DNA from: Emticicia sp037153985
GTDB lineage: Bacteria > Bacteroidota > Bacteroidia > Cytophagales > Spirosomataceae
Reading direction: 5' to 3'
Length of the DNA stretch: 64,000 nucleotides
NCBI RefSeq assembly: GCF_037153985.1
Contig: NZ_JBBAYI010000001.1
Coordinates: 744,001-808,000 of the forward strand
Shown: in pieces, positions 45,105 through 54,581 of the stretch
How the letters are laid out: each line of letters opens with the position of its first letter
Numbering within the stretch: position 1 is the first letter of the stretch
Notes under the pieces: model-generated
Told to the model about the DNA's origin: nothing
The model's database searches: none
What the model saw: the letters and a program-made list of their open reading frames with translations, nothing else
Position numbers and translations under genes: made by a program

Positions 45105-46457
45105 ATGAAAAGAATTATGATAACGCTTTGCCTTTGGGCTGGGATATTCGCAGAAATAGCTGCACAAAATATTTCGCAAAAATTAGACGAATTAATGAAT
45201 GCTTATGCACAGAACCGAGAATTTAATGGCACTGTTCTGGTAGCCAGAAAAGGGAAAATATTGTTAGAAAAAGGCTATGGTTATCAGAACATCGAAAAAC
45301 TATTAAGTAATTCTGCTGTTACACTCTACCCTATTGCTTCAATTACAAAAACATTTACAGCTACATTAATTTTGAAATTAGCTGAGCAGCGTTTATTATC
45401 TATTGATGATAAGTTAAGTAAATATTACCCTGACTTTCCCTCAGGCGATAGTATCAGTATTGAACATCTGTTAACGCATACGTCAGGTATATACAACTAT
45501 ACCAATGAGCTGGAATTTATGCTTAATGAAGCCGGTAAACCAGCAAGTGAACAAAAAATAGTAGCTATCTTTAAAAACAAACCACTCGATTTCCCGCCGG
45601 GCAAAGGGTGGAATTACAGTAATTCGGGTTATTGTCTTTTAGGCTACATTATTGAAAAGGTAACAAAGATGCCCTATTATTCGGCCGTTAGAAAATATAT
45701 TTTTGAACCTTACAAAATGAACAATAGCGGCTTTGACTTTGTAGGACAAGCCATTGAAAAGAAGGCTATGGGCTACTATTCTGATGCAGGGAAAGACTAT
45801 AACAAGCTAGCTCCTCTAGAAGATTCATCTGTTGTTTATGCAGCCGGAGCTATTTACTCGTCTGCAAAAGATTTGTACAAATGGCATCAGGCACTACAAC
45901 AACATCGGCTCATTAGCAAAACCCTTGCAGATAAAGCCTATACGCCTTTCAAACATAACTATGGTTATGGCTGGATTATAGACTCGCTCTACCATAAAAA
46001 AATTGTTTCGCATAGCGGCGGTTTACCGGGATACCGAAGCAATTTTGTTCGTATCATAGAAGACGACATCTGCATTGTTTTATTAAATAACACAGAAATA
46101 CCAGGTTTAAGCATGATTAGCAATGGTTTACTAGCCATTCTGTATAACCAACCCTACAAAATTCCTACTGCTAAAAAGGCCATTACACTAGATAAAAGTA
46201 CACTTGAACGCTATGTAGGCTCTTATGAAGTAGCCCAACAAAAGCTAATAATACAATTTAAGATCGAAAATAATCAGTTGGTGGCATATCCTTTCCACGG
46301 GCCTCGGTCGGTACTAATGCCTTTTGCCGAATCAGCTTTTTTTGATATAGAACAAGAGCAAGTTGAAATTTCCTTTGAAAAAGATAGCACAGGAAACTTC
46401 AACAAGCTGACTCTGAACTTCAATGGCAATATCAGAACAGGTTATCGGATTCAATAA
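45105..46457 (+). CDS. Serine hydrolase, class-C beta-lactamase fold
   Basis: A 450-residue exported protein of the beta-lactamase/D-alanyl-D-alanine peptidase class-C group. A signal peptide ends near residue 20 (IAAQ). Catalytic motifs are SITK (Ser-x-x-Lys, about 79-82), YSN near 170 and HSGG near 304. A C-terminal beta domain follows (about 360-450). It may be an esterase, peptidase or transpeptidase; resistance to beta-lactams is not implied. It follows the LytS/LytTR pair and may be its target. Confidence 0.9.
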   Translation: MKRIMITLCLWAGIFAEIAAQNISQKLDELMNAYAQNREFNGTVLVARKGKILLEKGYGYQNIEKLLSNSAVTLYPIASITKTFTATLILKLAEQRLLSIDDKLSKYYPDFPSGDSISIEHLLTHTSGIYNYTNELEFMLNEAGKPASEQKIVAIFKNKPLDFPPGKGWNYSNSGYCLLGYIIEKVTKMPYYSAVRKYIFEPYKMNNSGFDFVGQAIEKKAMGYYSDAGKDYNKLAPLEDSSVVYAAGAIYSSAKDLYKWHQALQQHRLISKTLADKAYTPFKHNYGYGWIIDSLYHKKIVSHSGGLPGYRSNFVRIIEDDICIVLLNNTEIPGLSMISNGLLAILYNQPYKIPTAKKAITLDKSTLERYVGSYEVAQQKLIIQFKIENNQLVAYPFHGPRSVLMPFAESAFFDIEQEQVEISFEKDSTGNFNKLTLNFNGNIRTGYRIQ

Positions 46458-46480
46458 GCGAGTATATTACTTATACTCGC
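46458..46480. terminator. Shared hairpin between convergent genes
   Basis: A perfect 9-bp inverted repeat (46458-46466 and 46472-46480, five-base loop) spans the gap between the serine hydrolase stop and the SRPBCC stop. No T run on either side, so it may act as a transcript end stabiliser or a weak bidirectional terminator. Confidence 0.5.
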
Positions 46481-46928
46481 CAAAGAGTTCAACGAGTTTC
46501 TTTTGCCTGAATTCGAAAATTTCGGTTAACTGGTTTTTAACAAATAAACTGTTAGCTATATTACCCAAAAACCCTAAAGGAAGTTTATAATGAACAATAT
46601 CTTCCATTTCGACACCTCTGTCAATTTCTTTTAATTTATGCTGGTGATGCCAGAAAGCGTAAGGGCCAAAGCGTTGTTCATCAACAAAGTAGGCTGGTTC
46701 GTGCACATGGGTAATTTCTGTACACCAGTTCAGAGGAATACCAAACATAGGTTTAACAATGTAGGTGATAATCTGGCCTGCATACATATAAGTACCATGA
46801 TATTTGGAGGTCATCTCAAAACCCATATATGAAGGTGTAATGGTTTTAAGGTTGGCCGGAGTTGATAAAAACTCCCATGCCTGTTGCAAATTAATTGGCA
46901 GTTTCTGGGTATAATGCAAATGGTGCAT
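46467..46928 (-). CDS. SRPBCC-family protein
   Basis: A 153-residue START-like (SRPBCC) protein, probably cytoplasmic. It begins MHHLHYTQKLPINLQQAWEF, typical of polyketide-cyclase/ligand-binding members, with the conserved ITHVHEPAYFVDEQRFGPYA segment near 80 and a C-terminal long helix. The fold binds hydrophobic ligands in a deep cavity; the ligand is unknown. It lies behind the HtrA-like gene on the same strand but is separated from it by a strong terminator. Confidence 0.85.
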   Translation of the reverse strand: MHHLHYTQKLPINLQQAWEFLSTPANLKTITPSYMGFEMTSKYHGTYMYAGQIITYIVKPMFGIPLNWCTEITHVHEPAYFVDEQRFGPYAFWHHQHKLKEIDRGVEMEDIVHYKLPLGFLGNIANSLFVKNQLTEIFEFRQKKLVELFGEYK

Positions 46929-46972
46929 GTTGAGGTTTTTATGAGATAAACCCTTGTAACCTGCCGAATGTT

Positions 46973-47025
46973 TAAAAATTCAGCGTTTGTATTGAAGTAT
47001 TCTTGTTTTCATACAAACGCTGAAT
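46973..47025 (-). terminator. Terminator of the HtrA-like gene
   Basis: A perfect 15-bp inverted repeat (46978-46992 and 47011-47025, 18-base loop) followed on the minus strand by TTTTT. It begins 11 bases after the protease stop codon. Confidence 0.8.
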
Positions 47026-47035
47026 AAAGCAATAT

Positions 47036-48049
47036 TTATTTCAACTCTCCGGCTAATACACTTACTTCTTTTTTTATTCCTCCTCTCAGTAACTGTACAA
47101 CTACAAGTTGGTTAATGAGTTCATCATTAAGCATTTTATGCAAATCCTCAATTGATGCAACAGCTTTATTGTTGAGCCCTACAATAATATCACCCCTCTT
47201 TAATTCATCATTACGTGCGTTTGCATCGGCTATTACTTCACTGATATAAACCCCTGTACGAGTAGATAACTTATTATACCCAACCATGCGCTCCGAAAGG
47301 TTTACTACTTGCCCTGCAATACCTAATTGGGCCCGTTTCACTTTCCCTTCCAGAATCAGTTTACCAGCAACATACTTTGTCAGATTAGCCGATACTGCAA
47401 AACAAATGCCTTGTGCTGCCGCAATTACGGCAGTATTAACTCCAATAATCTCTCCTTTTGAGTTTACTAATGGCCCACCCGAATTGCCCGGGTTCAAAGA
47501 GGCATCGGTCTGTATTACATCATCAATCATTCTGCCGGTTTCACTTCTGAGTGTACGCCCTAAAGCACTTACAACACCAGCCGTAACGGTATACTGAAAC
47601 CCAAGTGGATTTCCGATAGCAATGGCTATCTGACCGACTTTCAGTTTATCTGAGTCGCTAAATCGTAAAGGTTTCAGGGTATCGGTATAGATTTTCAGAA
47701 CAGCAATATCGGTGTAAGGGTCGTTACCAATAACTGTTGCCTCTAGTATTCTGCCATCCATAAGGCCCACCTCTACCCTTTCGGCATTACTTACAACGTG
47801 GTTATTAGTTATAATAAAACCATCGCTCGAAATAATAAACCCCGACCCTCCGGCCTCTTGTGGCTGCCGCAACCGTGGATTAGGATTCTGCACAGGCTTT
47901 TTAATTACTTTAATCTGAACAACCGAATTACTGGCTTTTTCAACTACTTGGGTAATTGTTTGAGAGTAAGCATCAAGTAATTCATTGTCATCAGACGACG
48001 CATGAATTGAATTGTCTTCAAGCGATGAAGACGACAAAAACGATAACAT
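47036..48049 (-). CDS. HtrA/DegP-like trypsin-type protease with PDZ domain
   Basis: A 337-residue serine protease. The triad is visible as His in TNNHVV (about 86), Asp in YTDIAVLKI (about 116) and Ser in GNSGGP (about 190). One PDZ domain lies at about 240-335 (TGVYISEVIADANA, DIIVGLNNKAV). Typical HtrA proteins are periplasmic, yet the N-terminus MLSFLSSSSLEDNSIHASS is short and polar and shows no signal peptide or membrane segment. The start at 48049 is supported by an AAAGGAG Shine-Dalgarno-like sequence at the right distance, which argues against a longer exported form. Confidence 0.88.
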   Translation of the reverse strand: MLSFLSSSSLEDNSIHASSDDNELLDAYSQTITQVVEKASNSVVQIKVIKKPVQNPNPRLRQPQEAGGSGFIISSDGFIITNNHVVSNAERVEVGLMDGRILEATVIGNDPYTDIAVLKIYTDTLKPLRFSDSDKLKVGQIAIAIGNPLGFQYTVTAGVVSALGRTLRSETGRMIDDVIQTDASLNPGNSGGPLVNSKGEIIGVNTAVIAAAQGICFAVSANLTKYVAGKLILEGKVKRAQLGIAGQVVNLSERMVGYNKLSTRTGVYISEVIADANARNDELKRGDIIVGLNNKAVASIEDLHKMLNDELINQLVVVQLLRGGIKKEVSVLAGELK

Positions 48050-48052
48050 TTT

Positions 48053-48064
48053 TTCTCCTTTTTT
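48053..48064 (-). promoter_or_regulatory. Shine-Dalgarno-like site of the HtrA-like gene
   Basis: On the minus strand AAAAGGAGAAAA precedes ATG 48049. Such sites are rare in Bacteroidota, and this one decides the start codon against the earlier candidate at 48076. Confidence 0.6.
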
Positions 48065-48608
48065 TAAAATAAGCAAGTGTATCTCAAGAAGTTTGCCAGC
48101 CCATTTTTACTGACAAAATGGCTGAATACTTGTCAAATATATCTGTACAGCATTTTTTTCAGGGTTCAGGCAACTTATAAACTTACCTGTTTCAAAATTC
48201 GGGCTGTGTCTCTATTTCCTGTGTTTTGTATGAACCCGATAATCCATCGACAAAAGTCAAAATCACATCTATAAAACTTTGAAATTCAGAGAATTGTAAC
48301 TCAACAATTAGCTTTTTATCGCTACACTGAAACATGAGGCATTTGTATCTAGATGTCTATACAAGTTAGAATAGTATTATAGTTTCGATTATTAGTATTT
48401 TTAAATTTTTTTAATTAATAATTACAAAATCAAAAAGTTTTTTTAACTACATAAATATTTATTATAACTACATTCACAAAAACAAAATACCTGTCAATTA
48501 GACAATTATCCTTTTTATGTCATAAATAGTTAAAATAGTACTATGCTATATATCCAAATTTTTATCAACTTTGTACAAATTTTCTCTTTTAACTATCCTT
48601 AAATTTTT
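48065..48608. promoter_or_regulatory. Long AT-rich control region upstream of susC
   Basis: About 540 bases without a convincing gene between the divergent protease and susC. It holds TATATTTG on the minus strand (48134-48141), a possible -7 element for the protease, CAACTTTG at 48566-48573, a near-match -7 element for susC, and the direct repeats listed separately. Long leaders are common before SusC genes. Confidence 0.5.
48444..48473 (+). repeat. Direct repeat TAACTACAT x2 upstream of susC
   Basis: TAACTACAT occurs at 48444-48452 and 48465-48473, a 9-bp exact direct repeat with a 12-base spacer (21 bases, two helical turns, start to start). This is the geometry of LytTR-type response-regulator sites. 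TAACTA also occurs at 48590 and, inverted, at 48527. Confidence 0.5.
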
Positions 48609-51600
48609 ATGAAGCAAAACTTTATTAAGTCACTTCTGTTTGGATTTTTTGCGTTAATGGGCTTTTCACTCATGGCCCAACAGCGTACCATTACAGGTAA
48701 AGTAACAGACGACAAGGGCGAAGCCTTGCCCGGTGTCTCGGTTGTAGCAAAAGGCGTAAATCAAGGCACTGCAACGAATGCTGATGGCTCTTACTCAATT
48801 TCAGTTCCGAACACAGCGCAGGCTTTGATTTTTTCATTTGTAGGTATGCTTACCAAAGAGATACCTATTGGTAATCAATCGAAAATTGATGTTAAAATGA
48901 CACTTGAAGACCAGACACTCGAAGAAGTGGTTGTAGTAGGTTATGGTACTTCCAAGCGTGCTGACATCAGCTCATCAATTACTTCAATAAAGGCAAAAGA
49001 CCTGAAAGATATGCCCGTAGCCGGCATTGACCAGATGCTACAAGGAAAAGCAGCCGGTGTAACTGTAACCAGCAATGGTGGGCAACCGGGTGGTGGTGTG
49101 TCGGTAAAAGTACGCGGGGTAACATCTATTAATAGTAATGACCCTCTTTTTGTAATTGACGGCGTACCGTTTGTAAGCGGTAATACCTCTGATAACCGTG
49201 GATACGATGGATTGGGTGGGTCGAATGGACAAACCGGAAATAGTGTAATGGCGATGCTGAACCCCAATGATATTGAATCGATTGATGTATTAAAAGATGC
49301 CTCGGCTCAAGCCATTTATGGTTCTCAGGCAGCCAACGGGGTAATCTTAATCACAACAAAAAAAGGAAAACAAGGCGAAGGAAAAATTAATTATGAAATG
49401 TATTATGGGGTTTCGGAGGTAGCTAAAAAACTCGACCTGATGAACCTGCGTGAGTTTGCAAAATATCAGAATGAGGTTCTTCCTATTATTGGCAATCCGG
49501 TTTCTGACGAGTTTAAAGACCTGTCAGTATTAGGTAATGGCACCGACTGGCAGGAAGCTATGTTCAGACACGGAAATGTACAGAATCATCAGCTAAGTTT
49601 TTCGGGTGGTAAAGAAAAAACTACTTATTATCTTTCTTTAAACTATTACGACAACACAGGTATATTGTTAGGCTCTGATTTTAAACGTTTCTCTTCACGT
49701 TTTAGCCTTGACAACCAATTAAAAAGCTGGGCAAAAGTAGGTATTAGTGCCAACGTCTCAAGAAGCATCCAGAATGTCAGTTTGGCCGATGCCGCTGAAA
49801 GTACTATCTGGTGGGGAGCCGTAACAAGCCCGCTTACACCCGTAAAAAATCTTGATGGCAGTTGGGGTGGTGGCCAAACTATCGGTGGTGTGCGTTACAG
49901 CAATGCCAACCTTGTGGGCAACAGCCAATTCAGAGGAAATACTAAAACCACCAATAATATTTTTGGTAGTTTATACGCCGAATTCCAGTTATACAAAGAC
50001 TTATCATTGAGAAACGAAATCTCATATTCGTTAGGTCAGGATAATAACATAGCTTTCCAGAAAACTGGTAACGTGGGTGGAGACAGCTTCAGAAGTAAAT
50101 TAATCGACTCACGTTCTGATAGCTACTATTACTCTATTACCAATTACCTGAACTATAACAAATGGATTAACAAACATGGCATTCAGGCAACTTTGGGGCA
50201 TCAGGCGCAATCTTCATACTGGCAGGCTATTTCTGGAACAAAAGTTGACCTTCAGGCTAATATCTTTGACTTAAATACTGGTAGTGCCGACCAGACAACA
50301 TGGGGGCTTAGTGGTGGTAAAGGGCAATGGGCCATGGAATCTTACTTTGCCAGAGCTAATTATACTTATGATGACAAATACTCATTATCGGCAAGTTTCA
50401 GAGCCGATGGGTCATCAAACTTCGGACCAAATAACAGATGGGGGTACTTCCCCGGTGTTTCGGTGGGCTGGACAGTCTCTAATGAAAAATTCATGAAAGA
50501 GAAATTCAGCAGTACTTATCTGAAAGTCAGATTCGGTTATGGGGCCGTGGGTAACCAGAACTTCCCGGGGGGTGCGCCTAACCCTGCTTATGTAGGTGCC
50601 GTACAGTTCTTCTCTGGCCCTGTTGGTTTTGGAACCTCTAACATGATTAACGGGATTCCGAACCCAAATCTTAAATGGGAATCGGTTAAAACAACCAACG
50701 CCGGAATTGACTTAGGCTTGTTTAATGGCCGAATAGATGCTACAATAGACGTTTATAAAAAAGTAACTTCTGATATGATTATCTTCCTGACTGGCCCTAA
50801 CCTGATTGGTGTAGGTGACCAATGGGATGACCTGAAAGCACCACTCGGAAACGCCGGACAAATGACAAACACCGGAATTGACATTGGTATTACTTCAACC
50901 AACATCAAAACCAATGAATTAACTTGGAAAACTAACGTAGTATTTACTCGCTTCAAAAATACTTATGATAAAGCTGCCAGTGCTGCCTCGGCCCTTGATG
51001 GAAAAGTTTATTATAACAATTATTTAGTTACGCATACTACACCGGGTAAACCTGTTGGCTCGTTCTGGGGATTAGTAACAGATGGGATATTCCGCACACA
51101 GGCAGACCTCGACAATAGCTTGCCTCAGTTTGGTTATATTATTGACCCAACACAGACGTATCTGGGCGACATCCGCTTTAAGGATATTAACGGCGATGGT
51201 AAAATTGATGCTAGTGATATGACCTTCATCGGAAGCCCGCTTCCTGACTTTACTTACGGCGTAACAAATACAGTGAATTACAAAGGATTTGATTTCTCTT
51301 TGTTTATTCAGGGTAGCCAAGGTGGTAAAGCCTTTAACTTCTTACGCTGGCAGCTAGAGGGCATGAATAGCCCGTGGTCTAATCAGATGCGTACAGTTAT
51401 GGACCGCTACACCGACCAGAACCCTAATGGTAGCTTGCCAAGATTCACTACTACCAACAAGAATAACATTGCGATGTCGGACAGATACGTGGAAGATGCT
51501 TCATACCTGAGAATCCAGAATATTACGTTGGGTTACCGTATTCCAAGAAACATCTTGAGTAAAATCAAGGGTTCTAATTTCAGAATTTATGGTTCAATTC

Positions 51601-51743
51601 AAAACCTTAAAACATTTACCAAGTACTCTGGATATGACCCTGAAATTGGTGCATTTAACAACAGCATCAAGTTAATGAATGTTGATACAGGCCACTATCC
51701 GAATCCACGTACTTTTACAGTAGGTGCCAATCTTGAATTTTAA
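48609..51743 (+). CDS. SusC/RagA TonB-linked outer-membrane transporter (mannan locus)
   Basis: A 1044-residue outer-membrane importer for glycan fragments. Signal peptide about 1-24 (SLMAQ). A carboxypeptidase-like regulatory domain follows (about 25-100, ITGKVTDDKGEALPGVSV), then a TonB-box-like LEEVVVVGYGT (about 105), the plug domain (to about 240) and the 22-strand barrel with the family signature regions. It forms a lidded pair with the SusD protein encoded 62 bases on. The substrate is inferred as mannan oligosaccharides from the downstream enzymes. No ECF sigma or hybrid sensor gene adjoins it. Confidence 0.95.
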   Translation: MKQNFIKSLLFGFFALMGFSLMAQQRTITGKVTDDKGEALPGVSVVAKGVNQGTATNADGSYSISVPNTAQALIFSFVGMLTKEIPIGNQSKIDVKMTLEDQTLEEVVVVGYGTSKRADISSSITSIKAKDLKDMPVAGIDQMLQGKAAGVTVTSNGGQPGGGVSVKVRGVTSINSNDPLFVIDGVPFVSGNTSDNRGYDGLGGSNGQTGNSVMAMLNPNDIESIDVLKDASAQAIYGSQAANGVILITTKKGKQGEGKINYEMYYGVSEVAKKLDLMNLREFAKYQNEVLPIIGNPVSDEFKDLSVLGNGTDWQEAMFRHGNVQNHQLSFSGGKEKTTYYLSLNYYDNTGILLGSDFKRFSSRFSLDNQLKSWAKVGISANVSRSIQNVSLADAAESTIWWGAVTSPLTPVKNLDGSWGGGQTIGGVRYSNANLVGNSQFRGNTKTTNNIFGSLYAEFQLYKDLSLRNEISYSLGQDNNIAFQKTGNVGGDSFRSKLIDSRSDSYYYSITNYLNYNKWINKHGIQATLGHQAQSSYWQAISGTKVDLQANIFDLNTGSADQTTWGLSGGKGQWAMESYFARANYTYDDKYSLSASFRADGSSNFGPNNRWGYFPGVSVGWTVSNEKFMKEKFSSTYLKVRFGYGAVGNQNFPGGAPNPAYVGAVQFFSGPVGFGTSNMINGIPNPNLKWESVKTTNAGIDLGLFNGRIDATIDVYKKVTSDMIIFLTGPNLIGVGDQWDDLKAPLGNAGQMTNTGIDIGITSTNIKTNELTWKTNVVFTRFKNTYDKAASAASALDGKVYYNNYLVTHTTPGKPVGSFWGLVTDGIFRTQADLDNSLPQFGYIIDPTQTYLGDIRFKDINGDGKIDASDMTFIGSPLPDFTYGVTNTVNYKGFDFSLFIQGSQGGKAFNFLRWQLEGMNSPWSNQMRTVMDRYTDQNPNGSLPRFTTTNKNNIAMSDRYVEDASYLRIQNITLGYRIPRNILSKIKGSNFRIYGSIQNLKTFTKYSGYDPEIGAFNNSIKLMNVDTGHYPNPRTFTVGANLEF

Positions 51744-51805
51744 TCAAAAAAGCATTGACTAACATCGAAACAGCTACATACCTGTTTCAACAATCAGATT
51801 TTACA

Positions 51806-53377
51806 ATGAAAATATTAAAAATATCTGCCCTTGTTATCCCAATGATAATATCGGCGTCGTGTAGTAAAGATTTTATTGACAGACCTTCTCTATCAGGAAC
51901 TACTACCGGCAATTATTATAATAGTGCAGAAGAAGTGCGAGCAGCTACCAGTACATTATATAGTGGCTTACCGTGGCGTAACTATGAAAGCAGAGCGCAA
52001 GATGCTATTGGCGACGTAATGGCGGGCAATATGTTTTCTTATACTGATATTGATTACCTTAATTTTTCGCTTTCGTCGGCTTCTGAGCGTGTAGCTGGTG
52101 CTTGGGGGGCGTTTTACAAAATTATTGGCTATGCCAACGTAATGATAAAAACCTTTGAGGAAAAGAAAGCCGCTGGGGGTAATGCCTCTTATCTTGACCC
52201 CGCACTGGCTGAATGTCATTTTATCAGAGGAATGGTTTATTTCTATATTGCACGTACATGGGGCGACGCACCTATTATTACCGACCCGGGCGAAACCGCG
52301 CTTTCGGGCAACTTTAATATTCCTCGATATTTCCAGAAAGATGTGCTTCGTTTTGCTTTAGAAGAATTACAAATAGCAGAAGCAGGTTTACCCGAATCGG
52401 ATGTACCCGGCCGCGTAACCAAATATTCAGCTAAAGGCATGATGGCTAAATTGTATTTATATAATAAAGACTACGCAAACGCGAAAGCTAAATCTCTTGA
52501 GGTTATCAACTCTGGTAAATACCGTCTTGTAAGCGATTATAACGGTATGTTCACCAAAGCCAGCATGAATAATAACGAGGAGTCTCTTTTCTCTATTCAG
52601 CATCAATTTGCTGTTGACCCTTGGGGAACAGGCAATATCAAAAATCCTGACCGCGGTGCAGGCAATTTGAGAACAGCCGAAGCCGATGCATGGGAAATGT
52701 ATATGCCTTCGCTTGATTTATTGAAAGAGTACGAATTTGGTGACTTACGCCGCAAATGGTCAGTTATGGAACATGGCTGGACGAATCCTAACTGGAAACC
52801 ACAACGCCCTAATGCACCCAAGTACAATGCTTTTATGGCTAATGGCTATAAATACGATACTCTACAACCCATTGAAGATGGTGGAGCTAAAAATGCTGTA
52901 AGAGCCAATATTACCAAATACTTTGCCGGCCCTGGCAAAACGTTTGGTGGAGAACCCGTTTTAGGCCAGAACTCAGGCAACAACGTAGTGCTTTTACGTT
53001 ACGCCGATATTCTGCTTATCTATGCTGAAGCTACTTTAGCAGGTGCTGCCTCTACAACCGATGCCAGTGCTTTGCAAGCCCTCAATGCTGTAAGAGCACG
53101 CGCTGGTTTACCTGCCAAAACTTCGATTACAAACGATGATATTTTACATGAGCGTCGGGTAGAATTTGCCTTTGAAGGAGACTACTGGTATGATATTCAA
53201 CGTCAGGGATATGCGAAAGCCAAAGCAATTATCGAAAAACAAAACCGTGGTTCGGTAGATGGTGGCCCTAACTATATTACCACCTTTACCCAAGACAGAA
53301 TGTTTGTGCCGATTCCTGCCGGAGAAATTGTGCAAGACCCTGAATTAGCCAAACCAGCCGTTCCTTATTACAAATAA
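51806..53377 (+). CDS. RagB/SusD family glycan-capture lipoprotein
   Basis: A 523-residue outer-surface lipoprotein. The lipobox SASC lies at about residue 17-20, followed by the SusD N-terminal region (NYYNSAEEVRAATSTLYSGL), tetratricopeptide-like helices, and the C-terminal signature VRARAGLPA ... LHERRVEFAFEGDYWYDIQR. It closes over the SusC barrel and delivers oligosaccharides. ATG 51806 is chosen because the signal peptide starts there; the frame is open further upstream to 51755. Confidence 0.95.
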   Translation: MKILKISALVIPMIISASCSKDFIDRPSLSGTTTGNYYNSAEEVRAATSTLYSGLPWRNYESRAQDAIGDVMAGNMFSYTDIDYLNFSLSSASERVAGAWGAFYKIIGYANVMIKTFEEKKAAGGNASYLDPALAECHFIRGMVYFYIARTWGDAPIITDPGETALSGNFNIPRYFQKDVLRFALEELQIAEAGLPESDVPGRVTKYSAKGMMAKLYLYNKDYANAKAKSLEVINSGKYRLVSDYNGMFTKASMNNNEESLFSIQHQFAVDPWGTGNIKNPDRGAGNLRTAEADAWEMYMPSLDLLKEYEFGDLRRKWSVMEHGWTNPNWKPQRPNAPKYNAFMANGYKYDTLQPIEDGGAKNAVRANITKYFAGPGKTFGGEPVLGQNSGNNVVLLRYADILLIYAEATLAGAASTTDASALQALNAVRARAGLPAKTSITNDDILHERRVEFAFEGDYWYDIQRQGYAKAKAIIEKQNRGSVDGGPNYITTFTQDRMFVPIPAGEIVQDPELAKPAVPYYK

Positions 53378-53395
53378 TCATTAACGACATTATCA

Positions 53396-54472
53396 ATGAA
53401 AAAATATCCATTTAAAAATATTCTAACGTTATCGTTCTTTGCGCTGTCAGTAGGCTTTATAAGCTCTTGCACAAAGGATACTGACGGAAGCCCTCAGATT
53501 GGGCCGGGGAATCCGGTTGCAGAAGCTATCAAGCCTGATTCAGCCGCAGGTGGAACAGTACTTACACTCACAGGTACTGGTTTGGGCGATATACGCTCTA
53601 TTGTATTCGAGAAAAACAATGTTCCTGCGGGATTTCAACCTACTTTAAATACCGACAAAGCCATTATTTTCCGAGTTCCTGAAGATGCTGCCGGAGGTAC
53701 ACAAAACATTACTTTTACCAATAGTGCTGGAGCAAAAGTAAGTGTTCAGTTCAAGGTGCTGGCTTTCCCGTCGGTATCAGACGTTTCAAATTATAACTTT
53801 ACCAAAGGAAGCGAAATCACTATCAACGGCAACAATCTTGACGATGTAGCCTCAGTTAAATTAACTGGTACTAACGATGCTGCAACTATTGTATCCAAAA
53901 CCAAAAAACAACTAGTGATAAAAATGCCAGCCACACAAGTAAATAGTGCTACACTTGATATTGTAAATGGCACGGGCTTATTCAAAACAACACAGGAGTT
54001 TGTGAATCTTGACAAAGCTCTTCAGATATTTACTGATGGCTATGGCGAAGGTTTTGCCGATGGCTCGTGGGGAGACGCCGGAGCCATTTCAAGCACTCAA
54101 TTTAAAAGTGGTGCAAAATCGATTGGTAAAAACTATCAGAAAGGAAACTGGCACTTAATTAACTTCACTAACTGGTGGCCAACTGTTCCTTACTCGACCG
54201 ATTATAAATATCTGTCAGTCTGGATAAAAGGAGCGTCAGAAGACTACTCATTATATATTACTACCGATGCCAGCAAAGCCGGATTCGGTAATTATGTAGA
54301 TGCGAATAAACTTAATGTAAAAGCCGGAGTTTGGAATTATTTTAAAGTTAAGCTATCAGACATCGACTTCTGGTCGGCAGGCAAAAGTCTGCAACAACTT
54401 GGCTTTAGAATTCAAGGCCCCGACAAACAGGATGAGGTATTCTATTTTGACGACGTTATTCTGGTTAAATAA
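53396..54472 (+). CDS. Surface glycan-binding lipoprotein with IPT/TIG domains
   Basis: A 358-residue lipoprotein (SSC at about 24-26). Two immunoglobulin-like IPT/TIG domains at about 40-125 and 125-205 serve as spacers. A C-terminal domain (about 210-358) is a beta-sandwich rich in exposed aromatics (NFTNWWPTVPY, SDIDFWSAGK), as in SGBP-type carbohydrate-binding modules. It takes the SusE/F-like position behind SusC and SusD, so it probably holds mannan at the surface. A GC-rich hairpin follows it. Confidence 0.88.
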   Translation: MKKYPFKNILTLSFFALSVGFISSCTKDTDGSPQIGPGNPVAEAIKPDSAAGGTVLTLTGTGLGDIRSIVFEKNNVPAGFQPTLNTDKAIIFRVPEDAAGGTQNITFTNSAGAKVSVQFKVLAFPSVSDVSNYNFTKGSEITINGNNLDDVASVKLTGTNDAATIVSKTKKQLVIKMPATQVNSATLDIVNGTGLFKTTQEFVNLDKALQIFTDGYGEGFADGSWGDAGAISSTQFKSGAKSIGKNYQKGNWHLINFTNWWPTVPYSTDYKYLSVWIKGASEDYSLYITTDASKAGFGNYVDANKLNVKAGVWNYFKVKLSDIDFWSAGKSLQQLGFRIQGPDKQDEVFYFDDVILVK

Positions 54473-54543
54473 GTTTTACAACAATACTAAATTAGCCTAA
54501 TTAACTTCTTTATTTAGTTGAAAATTAGGTTAACTTGCAAGAT

Positions 54544-54564
54544 GGGGCGGGTTTTGCCTGCCCC
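54544..54564 (+). terminator. GC-rich hairpin between binding-protein and GH26 genes
   Basis: GGGGCGGG (54544-54551) pairs with CCTGCCCC (54557-54564), one G-U pair, five-base loop. There is no T run. It may stop part of the transcription, keeping the surface proteins more abundant than the enzymes. Confidence 0.5.
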
Positions 54565-54581
54565 TTATCTCCTACACTCCT

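Noticed and set aside
45105..46457. Beta-lactamase resistance gene
   Set aside because: The class-C fold is shared with esterases and peptidases; the extra C-terminal domain and the motif context do not support a true AmpC enzyme.
48077..48274. 65-codon open frame in the susC leader
   Set aside because: No recognisable domain, no promoter or ribosome site; the region is AT-rich and more likely regulatory.
48065..51743. ECF sigma/anti-sigma or hybrid two-component control of the SusC locus
   Set aside because: No such gene adjoins the locus within the window; the SusC protein also lacks an obvious N-terminal signalling (STN) domain.
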